Shown here in pieces: positions 56,409 through 64,000 of a stretch of DNA of 64,000 nt; position 1 is the first letter of the stretch, and each line of letters begins with the position of its first letter. The translations under genes were made by a program, and so were the position numbers. The stretch comes from an uncultured Granulosicoccaceae bacterium (GTDB lineage Bacteria; Pseudomonadota; Gammaproteobacteria; Granulosicoccales; Granulosicoccaceae): assembly GCA_937922945.1 (NCBI GenBank), contig CAKZUP010000032.1, positions 57,849 to 121,848 on the forward strand, written 5' to 3'. The notes under the pieces were generated by a model. That model did no database searches, was not told the DNA's origin, and was given only the letters and a program-made list of their open reading frames with translations.

Positions 56409-58391
56409 TCAAGCGGTAGCAAGAATACTCGATAGCTCCCCGATGAGTTCTGCTGGTTGAACCGGTTTATGAAGCAATTGAAAGCCACTGTTTGTTGCTT
56501 CAATTAGCCTGTCTGCCGATGTGTCACCGGTTACTATAACGGCGGGAATGTCAGCATTAAATTCTTCACGAATTAGTTCTATTGCTTCATCTCCGGTTTG
56601 ACCGTTCTCAAGCCGATAATCTGCGACTATTGCGGTTGGTACAAGATCTCTGCCAGTCAGCGTATCGATCGCCTCGCTGACAGACAACGCAGATACCGGC
56701 ACACAGCCATGAGATTCAAGCACGTGGATCATTCCGTCAAGAATATCGCTATCGTCATCTATAACCAACACAATTTGCCCCGACAACTCACTCACATTTG
56801 ATACGGTTTGCACGCTTTCAATGAGGCGAACATCGCCTAACGGCAACTGAATTGAAAACGTTGACCCTTTACCACTTTCAGATTCTAACTCGAATGATAT
56901 TTCAAGTAGATCAACCAAGCGGCGAACGATCGCAAGGCCTAAACCTAATCCGATTGTTGGTCGACGCCCCTCATGCTCGAGTTGATAGTATTCGGAGAAA
57001 ATTGCATTCTGTTCGTATTGAGGAATGCCGGGGCCTGTATCAACGATTCGAATTTCCAGATAATCCGCCTGTAAATGGCATTTAACCTTTACACAACCTT
57101 CGTTTGTATAGGTGACTGCATTTTGTATAAGGTTACGCAAAATGCGTTCTAACAGCACCGGGTCGGTAAAGACAGCGGCATCACTTTGTTCAAACATAAT
57201 TGCCAGCGACTTGTCGGCCGCCACTTCCCGAAACTCTTCGCGTAATCCTTCCAATAACGCTGATACAGAAAAGTGACTAGGCTCGACCTCTACCACACCT
57301 GCATCGAGTCTGGAAAGGTCCAATAAACTGTTAAACAGAACAGACAATGCCTTACTTGAATTCTTAATCTTTGAAATTAGCGCTCGCTGATCATCGTCAG
57401 ATAGTTTCGACTCCAGAACATCCAAGTACAAGCCAAGCGCATGCAGCGGCTGGCGCAAATCGTGGCTGGCGGTAGCAATGAATTTGTTCTTCGCGGTTAC
57501 CGCAAGTTCGGCCATGAGGCGGCTATGGTCTGCTTTGAGCTTCTCTTGAGTTACTTTTTCAAGCATCTCACTACGTTCTTTGAGTACCTGCTCTGCTTTC
57601 ACTATAGCGGTTACATCTTCTGAACAGATGAGAAGCGCATACACCTCGCCCCAATGATTTTTCAATGGTACTCGTGTGGTTCGTCGATGTCGGGTATCGC
57701 CAGTAAAAACACGCCAATACGGATTAGTCTCAACCGTAGGCTCACCGCGCTGAACAGCGTAATCGTCTTGTGGCCAAAAACCTTGCCAATCGGCTTTCTC
57801 GCTGCCTAATACAACGTCTTTACTGAATCCAACATCAAGATCGTTTTTACCAATAACGTTGTCAAGAGATCGCTCAAGACTGCTCGCATACTCTTCACTA
57901 ACAGCCAAAAAACGATGGTCAAGATCTTTAATAAATAGCCAGTCGCTCGCATGATTAACTACCGACTGTAGCAATTGTGCTTCGGGAGCATTCGTGGATG
58001 TGATGGTTATTGGATCTTTGTAACGCCGGAGCAGTACATTTAAACGCAACCGGAAGGACGCAAGGCTAAACTCCTGCTCGCAGACAAAATCGTTAAAGCC
58101 GACCAACAATTCGCTATTGCTTAGTTCGTATTCAGAATTAATTAGCGCAACAACCGGCTCCCTGCCAGCCAGTGCACAGAAATATTGAGCAACCTCTTCA
58201 TTGTTGTCTCGCCAATCGACAAGCAGACAATCATAGGTAACAGGCTCTGTGTGGTCATAGTGTTTCAGGTCAATATTGTGCTCTTCGATATCAAACTGCG
58301 CCGACTTCAGCGCCTGAAGTATTGCTTGGTCAATTGGTTTACCAAAAAAATTACATACTCGTAGCTTGATAGGGTCGCACTGTTTAACCAT
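56409..58391 (-). CDS. Hybrid sensor histidine kinase (REC-like N-term, PAS, HisKA, HATPase, C-terminal REC)
   Basis: 'FIATASHDLRQPLHALGLYLDVLES' H-box; 'IVDTGPGIP', 'GLGLGLAIVRRL'; 'VLVIDDDSDILDGM…AIVADYRL…ALLHKPVQ'-type receiver. Confidence 0.93.
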   Translation of the reverse strand: MVKQCDPIKLRVCNFFGKPIDQAILQALKSAQFDIEEHNIDLKHYDHTEPVTYDCLLVDWRDNNEEVAQYFCALAGREPVVALINSEYELSNSELLVGFNDFVCEQEFSLASFRLRLNVLLRRYKDPITITSTNAPEAQLLQSVVNHASDWLFIKDLDHRFLAVSEEYASSLERSLDNVIGKNDLDVGFSKDVVLGSEKADWQGFWPQDDYAVQRGEPTVETNPYWRVFTGDTRHRRTTRVPLKNHWGEVYALLICSEDVTAIVKAEQVLKERSEMLEKVTQEKLKADHSRLMAELAVTAKNKFIATASHDLRQPLHALGLYLDVLESKLSDDDQRALISKIKNSSKALSVLFNSLLDLSRLDAGVVEVEPSHFSVSALLEGLREEFREVAADKSLAIMFEQSDAAVFTDPVLLERILRNLIQNAVTYTNEGCVKVKCHLQADYLEIRIVDTGPGIPQYEQNAIFSEYYQLEHEGRRPTIGLGLGLAIVRRLVDLLEISFELESESGKGSTFSIQLPLGDVRLIESVQTVSNVSELSGQIVLVIDDDSDILDGMIHVLESHGCVPVSALSVSEAIDTLTGRDLVPTAIVADYRLENGQTGDEAIELIREEFNADIPAVIVTGDTSADRLIEATNSGFQLLHKPVQPAELIGELSSILATA

Positions 58392-58393
58392 AG

Positions 58394-59659
58394 TCAGGTT
58401 TCTTCGTAAATCGAATAGGCAGCGTCAACTCCTGCACCTTGTTTGGTTTTGAAGCCACGACGGTTGAGCACCATTTCCAATGCGCTTAAGCAGCGCAGCA
58501 CATTGGACTTTCTGCACACGTAGCCCATTGTACCAATTCGCCAGATTTTTCCATCAAGTGGACCGAAGGATGTGCCTATTTCGATGCCGAAATCGTTAAG
58601 CATGTCAGATCTTACCAGCGCGCCGTTTCCGCACTCCTTGGGAATATAGATGCCTGTCACATTATCCATTCGGTGATTTGGGTCACCAAATAACTCTAGG
58701 TCCATGGCTTGCAAACCTGATCGCAAGGCACGACTGGTGAGCTGATGCCGATGCTGGCAATTTTCCAAGCCCTCTTCTAATAATATACGCGCGCACTCAC
58801 GCGACGCATACAACATACTCGCCGATTCCGTGTGATGATTTAATCTATCCGGCCCCCAGTAATCCATAAGCATGGCCAGATCAAAATAGTTCGATTGAAT
58901 AATAGGGCCATCGGCATCCACTATTCCCGGTGCGCGTATTCCCGCCTCAGTGTGTTTGCGATGCAGAATTCGTTCAGCCACCTCGTCTGTAAAACTAATA
59001 GGGGATGAACCCGGAGGACCTGACAAACATTTCTGCAACCCCGCACTGACAATATCGATATTCCATTCATCGATGGGTAACGCATTCCCTCCAAGACTGG
59101 CAGTCGCATCGACATACAAAATGCAATTATACTTTTTACAGATTTCGCCAAGTTCTTTTAACGGCTGTTTTACTGTTACGGATGTATCGCCCTGACTAAT
59201 TGCTACCACCTGAGGCTTATGCGTCTTTATTGCTGCCTCTAATTCATCCGCGGTGAAAATCTGCCCCCATTCGGTATCGATGCTGACTGTTTTCGCAGAA
59301 GAGCGTTTAGCTATTTCCTTAAGCAGATGGCCGAAACGTCCGAAGATAGGCGTCAGTACCGTGTCGCCGGGTCTGATAATTGAAGTAAGACACGCTTCTA
59401 TACCAGCCCGTGCAGTACCGTTAACCAGTAAAGTTTGCTGGTTACGGGTTTTAAAAACCTGCCTGTACAGCACTTGCACCTGATCCATATATTGCGTGAA
59501 TTGCGGGTCGAACTGTCCTTGTAATGGAGTAGACATTGCACGCAATACTCTTGGATAGACATCCACTGGCCCGGGTCCCATTAATAGTCGCGGCTCTGGG
59601 TCTAGTTCTTCAAACAACACAGGATAATCAGTCACGGTAGTCAACTCTTTGTTAATCAA
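58394..59659 (-). CDS. pucG: (S)-ureidoglycine-glyoxylate aminotransferase
   Basis: 'LMGPGPVDVYPRVLRAMSTPLQGQFDPQFT', 'NGTARAGIEACL', 'SNYFDLAMLMDYWGPDRLNHHTES', 'GTSFGPLDGKIWRIGTMGYVCRKSNVL', recalled as PucG-like; adjacent to allC and allFGH homologues. Confidence 0.85.
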   Translation of the reverse strand: MINKELTTVTDYPVLFEELDPEPRLLMGPGPVDVYPRVLRAMSTPLQGQFDPQFTQYMDQVQVLYRQVFKTRNQQTLLVNGTARAGIEACLTSIIRPGDTVLTPIFGRFGHLLKEIAKRSSAKTVSIDTEWGQIFTADELEAAIKTHKPQVVAISQGDTSVTVKQPLKELGEICKKYNCILYVDATASLGGNALPIDEWNIDIVSAGLQKCLSGPPGSSPISFTDEVAERILHRKHTEAGIRAPGIVDADGPIIQSNYFDLAMLMDYWGPDRLNHHTESASMLYASRECARILLEEGLENCQHRHQLTSRALRSGLQAMDLELFGDPNHRMDNVTGIYIPKECGNGALVRSDMLNDFGIEIGTSFGPLDGKIWRIGTMGYVCRKSNVLRCLSALEMVLNRRGFKTKQGAGVDAAYSIYEET

Positions 59660-59697
59660 AATCGTAGTTTGTCAATCTAACTCGATCTGCAGCAGTG

Positions 59698-61005
59698 TTA
59701 AGTTATAAGCCCACACATATTCTGAACGGTACGCATAAGTACGTTCGCCCCCAGTATCGCATCTGCTTCGGTGACAGATTCGTCCGGATGATGACTCACT
59801 CCGCCTTTACAACGCACGAACAACATGCCAATGGGTGTAATTGCAGCCATTGCAGCCGCATCGTGCCCTGCACCACTGGGCATTGAGATAGGCTTTACAT
59901 TCTCAGCAAGCAGCGCCTGCTTCATGGTATCCAACAGCACATCGCTGCAACTGACCGTACTGGCATCGTGCATGCGATCTACTGTTATGGCGATATTTCT
60001 TTGTTCACAGAGTGCCGTCATGTCCGACAACAACGCATCGACCTTAGCCAAGCGAAGCGTGTCGTCCTGGGCGCGAACATCGACACTGAACTGTGCGCTT
60101 CCCGGAATAACGTTGCCGGCTCCGGGCTCAGCCTGTATACGTCCGACAGTACCGACCAGACCAGCGTGACCAGTGCACTGTTGCTCCACCAGAGAGATGC
60201 AAAGTGCAGCCGCCGCTAACGCATCACGGCGCAAGCCCATGGGTACCGTACCTGCATGGCCGGCAAGGCCATCCAACGTAATGTTAAGACGCGTTGCACC
60301 TGCAATACCGGTAACCATTCCCACCGCTTGCGATTCCACTTCCAATACCGGGCCTTGCTCGATGTGCAGCTCAATATAGGCAAGCAGCTCCTCCGGCATA
60401 CGTTTGGCCTTGGGTATGCGCGCAGCGTCTTGTCCAAATGTTTTCAGAGCATCAACAAACGAGATGCCATCTGCATCTATTCTATCCAGAACCGATGGGT
60501 TAAATTCACCAGAAACCGCACGACTGCCTAGAAATGTTGACTGATACCGTACACCTTCCTCATCAGCAAAGCCTATAATTTCAACGGCGTAAGGTAGTCT
60601 TACGTTGTTTTCGTGTAGTGTTTCCACGCAAGCCAGCGCGCTGACGATACCCAACATGCCATCGAACCTGCCAGCATCTATAACCGTATCTAAATGTGAG
60701 CCAAGCATAATTGCCTTGGCTTTATTGTTGCCCTCGGAGTCTGTATTTCCAACCGAGCCATCGTTGTGTGCCTCATAGCGGCCAATAATATTTCCAATCG
60801 CATCTTCTCGGGTAGACATACCGGCATCTGCCATCCAATTTGCCACCAGATTATTGGCTCGTCGATGCTCAACACTTGCAAAGCGTCTGGTTAATCCGTT
60901 GGGTGATTCCGAAATTGCAGCCAGTTCTTCAATGCGCGGCATAATCCGTGCAGCGGCCGACGCACTTAACCTTAACTGAGACGGGCTTGTTGTCATATTC
61001 ACCAC
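59698..61005 (-). CDS. allC: Allantoate amidohydrolase (M20-family Zn-dependent carbamoyl amidohydrolase)
   Basis: 'IMLGSHLDTVIDAGRFDGMLGIVSAL', 'GFADEEGVRYQSTFLGSRAVSGEF', 'ELHIEQGPVLE', 'MPSGAGHDAAAMAAI'; start may be the second Met (60996). Confidence 0.88.
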   Translation of the reverse strand: MVNMTTSPSQLRLSASAAARIMPRIEELAAISESPNGLTRRFASVEHRRANNLVANWMADAGMSTREDAIGNIIGRYEAHNDGSVGNTDSEGNNKAKAIMLGSHLDTVIDAGRFDGMLGIVSALACVETLHENNVRLPYAVEIIGFADEEGVRYQSTFLGSRAVSGEFNPSVLDRIDADGISFVDALKTFGQDAARIPKAKRMPEELLAYIELHIEQGPVLEVESQAVGMVTGIAGATRLNITLDGLAGHAGTVPMGLRRDALAAAALCISLVEQQCTGHAGLVGTVGRIQAEPGAGNVIPGSAQFSVDVRAQDDTLRLAKVDALLSDMTALCEQRNIAITVDRMHDASTVSCSDVLLDTMKQALLAENVKPISMPSGAGHDAAAMAAITPIGMLFVRCKGGVSHHPDESVTEADAILGANVLMRTVQNMCGLIT

Positions 61006-61088
61006 TCAACACCAATACAGTTTATTAAAATTAGCATCACCATACCCACACAACACATAAAGCGAAATCTAAGACGCTTAACGCACAG

Positions 61089-62084
61089 TTAGACACAACA
61101 CGTTGTACGGTAAGGCACGTTATTCGGTGCGGTTGATTTATCTATGCACGTTATCGCCTCCAGACATAAACTAAATCCTGCAAACCAATCCCAGCCTGAC
61201 GTATTGCCAATACCGTTTAGCGCTTGCGCTACGCTACGCTGACTCGATTGTGGATAGCGCACTAACAATGCAATGAGTGTCTGCATACGCTCGCTGTGCT
61301 CATCGTTAGCAGCAAGCTCAAGTAACGCACACGACACCATCGTTGTTTTTCCGCAAGCATCGTCACGCATTGCAGACCATAGCCGACGAACACATGCGTC
61401 ATGCTGCAAAAGATTCAAGCATGTGAACACCCCCATGATGAAATCATCGCCAGACGGCGTTAATCCAGGACCAACACCTAGCAGCTTTATGAACTGTTCA
61501 GTATCGAACTGAAAATGGGCGTTCTGTTTCAAGGGCATCACAATGAAAGCGCTAATTTGCTGTAGCAGCGAACGTACTGCAGGAGCTGTGTAGTTCAGCA
61601 ACGAATGATCCATCGCTTTTTCGCTGAATAGTCGGGCCATTCCATCGTGCGGTAGTGGCAATTGATTTCGCAGGTTGCTTATAGCTTCAGCCCAATCGGG
61701 CATCAGGGTGACGCTGCGTATTACCCCATCATGTTGGTTTGCACTATGCAAGCTCAGCACGTGGCCGTTTTCGAACATTAATCCCGATGCATTGAAATGC
61801 ACTTTGGCATCAGGATAAACACATGCCGGCAGCGCGGTTAAGGTTTTCGGGAGCTGCGCTGTGAGTGGGCCTGCACCCAATTCATGCAAGGCAAGGCAAA
61901 CCAACCGATCGTTGAATTGCAGATACGCACTTCGGTTAAATACACACAGTACACGACCAACCGCTCGGGAGGCATACAGCGAGTAGACGACCAACCCGGC
62001 ATTGATAATTGAAATCGAGCCTACGCCCGCTACAGCATAAACTTCACTGCTTCGATTCTCTTTACGTAATGCTGTAACTGCCAT
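61089..62084 (-). CDS. allH: DUF2877 protein (AllH/YlbF-like), candidate oxamate carbamoyltransferase subunit
   Basis: 331 aa; 'LLGVGPGLTPSGDDFIMGVFTCLNLL' signature of DUF2877; adjacent to fdrA and DUF1116 genes. Confidence 0.82.
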   Translation of the reverse strand: MAVTALRKENRSSEVYAVAGVGSISIINAGLVVYSLYASRAVGRVLCVFNRSAYLQFNDRLVCLALHELGAGPLTAQLPKTLTALPACVYPDAKVHFNASGLMFENGHVLSLHSANQHDGVIRSVTLMPDWAEAISNLRNQLPLPHDGMARLFSEKAMDHSLLNYTAPAVRSLLQQISAFIVMPLKQNAHFQFDTEQFIKLLGVGPGLTPSGDDFIMGVFTCLNLLQHDACVRRLWSAMRDDACGKTTMVSCALLELAANDEHSERMQTLIALLVRYPQSSQRSVAQALNGIGNTSGWDWFAGFSLCLEAITCIDKSTAPNNVPYRTTCCV

Positions 62085-62096
62085 CCTTATTGATAC

Positions 62097-63581
62097 CTAG
62101 TCGGCAGCGATAAGCTGCAGTGCAAGCAGTGTGGCTTCTTCATTGCTGTCGGCGACCAGAACACCGGCGTTTACAAGCTTGCTCACCTGACTGGTACGTT
62201 GTTGCGGATCATCATCGGTTCCTGTGACAGATGCAATAACTTGAGTATTGGCATCCACGCCGCCCGCTTGTTCAAGGCACTGCACCAGTTGCCCAGCAGG
62301 GTCACTATGTGCGCCAAACCCGATGACAACATCCAGTAGTAATACACCCACGTTAGCGTCCGCCAACGCTCTTTGTATCGCCTCGTCGCGAATGCTCGGT
62401 TCGATCATTGGGTGCGGTTTACCCTGAGTAAATTCATCAGCACCCAGATCAATAATTTGATGTGTATTCGCCTCGTACTGCATACCCGGCATAACGATAT
62501 TGGAAGATACCGGCATTTTGTGACGATTAAACAGAATAAGCGCTTCGGTACAAAGCGTGCCTCCGCAAAACAATCCGTGTATTGTTTGTCCCGCTCGTCT
62601 TGGTAGGGATTCGGGCAAGACGGGCGCCGCTAACAATCCATCCTGTCGCATTGCTATTCTTGCTGCTTCACTGAGCGTTTCTGCCCAACCGCAATTATCG
62701 GGTAGCGTGGGTTTCTCACCACCGAGAAAACACAGCGTGTAGGTTTTAGCCGATTGTGCCACCGCTTCTAACACCTTGGCGCTGACGGCTGCACTCGGCG
62801 GCTTTGACACCAGCACGACGTGACGCGTATCAACATCGTTTTCAAGCGCACTCATTGCCATTAGTGTGGAAACACCGCCAACACGTTCGTGAAGATCCCG
62901 GCCCCCAACGCCAATGCCCTGAGAAATGCCTTGACCCTGCCGCGCCATTAGGCAGGCTATTTCCTGTATTCCGGTACCAGATGCACCGACAATGGCAATA
63001 TCACCGCGAGGCACTTTGTTGGCAAACGCCAACGGCACACCATTTATAATAGCGGTGCCGCAATCGGGGCCCATCACGAGCAATCCCAGTTCACGCGCTT
63101 CAAGCTTTAATTGCGCCTCCTGTTCAATCGGTACGTTGTCACTGAAAATCATCACATGAAGACCACGTTGCAATGCCTTGCGGGCTTCACTCACAGCAAA
63201 TGCGCCGGGTACGGAAACTAACGCAAGGTTTAATGACGGTCGAACTTGTTTGGCACTGCGTATGCTCTTGGGTTTCCAGACATCGCCTTGCTCTGAACCC
63301 GTGGGTGAACTCAATAAGCGATCAGCTTCTGTCATCGCAGCGGTCACGCTCGTCGCATCGTCGCCGCGAACAGCAATGATAAGGTCTGCAGGAGTCGCCT
63401 GAATGTTGTTCGCTTCGAGCAATCCGGCGTTTTGCATAATCTCGATATTGGATGGTGTGGCCATCATCATAGCCGCATCACTGACACCAGCAAGGTTGGC
63501 AAGCGCCTTTGAACTGCGCATTAACGCAACAGAGTCGAGATAGAGTCTTTGTTTGATCTGATACTCACAAATCCCGCTCAT
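62097..63581 (-). CDS. allF: FdrA-family (AllF) acyl-CoA-synthetase-like protein, candidate oxamate carbamoyltransferase subunit
   Basis: 'LGLLVMGPDCGTAIINGVPLAFANKVPRGDIAIVGASGTGIQEIACLMARQGQGISQGIGVGGRDL'; 'GLFCGGTLCTEALIL'. Confidence 0.88.
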   Translation of the reverse strand: MSGICEYQIKQRLYLDSVALMRSSKALANLAGVSDAAMMMATPSNIEIMQNAGLLEANNIQATPADLIIAVRGDDATSVTAAMTEADRLLSSPTGSEQGDVWKPKSIRSAKQVRPSLNLALVSVPGAFAVSEARKALQRGLHVMIFSDNVPIEQEAQLKLEARELGLLVMGPDCGTAIINGVPLAFANKVPRGDIAIVGASGTGIQEIACLMARQGQGISQGIGVGGRDLHERVGGVSTLMAMSALENDVDTRHVVLVSKPPSAAVSAKVLEAVAQSAKTYTLCFLGGEKPTLPDNCGWAETLSEAARIAMRQDGLLAAPVLPESLPRRAGQTIHGLFCGGTLCTEALILFNRHKMPVSSNIVMPGMQYEANTHQIIDLGADEFTQGKPHPMIEPSIRDEAIQRALADANVGVLLLDVVIGFGAHSDPAGQLVQCLEQAGGVDANTQVIASVTGTDDDPQQRTSQVSKLVNAGVLVADSNEEATLLALQLIAAD

Positions 63582-64000
63582 ACCACACCCTCATGTTCAG
63601 CAAAGGCCTTCAATGCATTAACGAAACACGCCATGGGGGCTCGGACCACACCCGCACCCACCTGCCCGATACCAGGCTCTTTATGGGCAATACCGGTATT
63701 AATCGTTGGTACAAGACCAAGCTCGACTACACGGCGGATATCTATTCCGGTTGGGACACCCAGAAAATCCATGGCCGGAATACTCCATTCCGGATTCTTG
63801 GCACAGCATATTTCACCCATATCTTGCGTGTAGATAGCCGCATCAGAGGCAGCGCCAGCACCAACAAAGCCTGCAACAGCTGGGGACGCCCCCATTGCAA
63901 ATCCACCCAGTCCGATGGTTTCGACGATGGTCGAATCGCCCATATCCGGATTGGCATCGGCAGCACTGAAGCCTGCAAAGTACAAACCTTCTGGCATCTC
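63578..64000 (-). CDS. allG: DUF1116 protein (AllG/YlbE-like), C-terminal part; 5' end beyond the window
   Basis: 'TINTGIAHKEPGIGQVGAGVVRAPMACFVNALKAFAEHEG' C-terminus of DUF1116; ATGA overlap with fdrA; reading frame continues to the window edge. Confidence 0.85.
   Translation of the reverse strand, partial: EMPEGLYFAGFSAADANPDMGDSTIVETIGLGGFAMGASPAVAGFVGAGAASDAAIYTQDMGEICCAKNPEWSIPAMDFLGVPTGIDIRRVVELGLVPTINTGIAHKEPGIGQVGAGVVRAPMACFVNALKAFAEHEGVV

Noticed and set aside
1-64000. CRISPR arrays, IS elements, prophage genes, rRNA/tRNA
   Set aside because: No regularly spaced long repeats, transposases, phage structural genes or RNA gene signatures were seen; a tRNAscan/Rfam run would be needed to exclude small RNA genes formally.

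Overview
This 64-kb window looks like chromosomal DNA from a marine-type proteobacterium, probably a gammaproteobacterium; the taxonomy is inferred from gene content only. It is dense with nitrogen and methylated-amine catabolism genes. I saw no rRNA, tRNA, prophage, IS element or CRISPR array. Main blocks: (1) 0.2-8.3 kb: secreted kelch protein, DUF4091 lipoprotein, cobalt-type nitrile hydratase operon (alpha, beta, accessory), unknown lipoprotein. (2) 8.4-20.6 kb: MFS exporter, HDAC-family deacetylase, SDR, a tight M19 dipeptidase/unknown 565-aa protein/DUF3726 operon, GNAT, DUF2786, PAS-GGDEF-EAL protein. (3) 19.1-22.4 kb: isocitrate lyase with a divergent XRE/DUF3612 regulator. (4) 23.5-43.2 kb: methylated-amine island with trimethylamine monooxygenase (tmm), ammonium transporter, TMAO demethylase (tdm) in a four-gene operon joined by 4-nt overlaps with a DAO-type FAD oxidase, an unknown 202-aa protein and a Nit2-like amidase, then N-methylglutamate synthase (mgsABC), gamma-glutamylmethylamide synthetase (gmaS), a GntR regulator and a non-pyrrolysine MttB-family protein. 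The usual DMA monooxygenase (dmmDABC) and NMG dehydrogenase (mgdABCD) genes are not in the window, which suggests a variant pathway. (5) 43.3-56.3 kb: assorted metabolic genes, an OmpA-family protein, an Arn-like glycolipid module (GT39, two SMR flippase-like proteins, GT2), LruC/GEVED protein. (6) 56.4-64 kb: purine/allantoin nitrogen module pucG-allC-allH(DUF2877)-allF(fdrA)-allG(DUF1116, truncated by the window edge) ending in a coupled hybrid histidine kinase. A recurring pattern of decaying 11-14-bp tandem repeats confined to intergenic gaps was also noticed.
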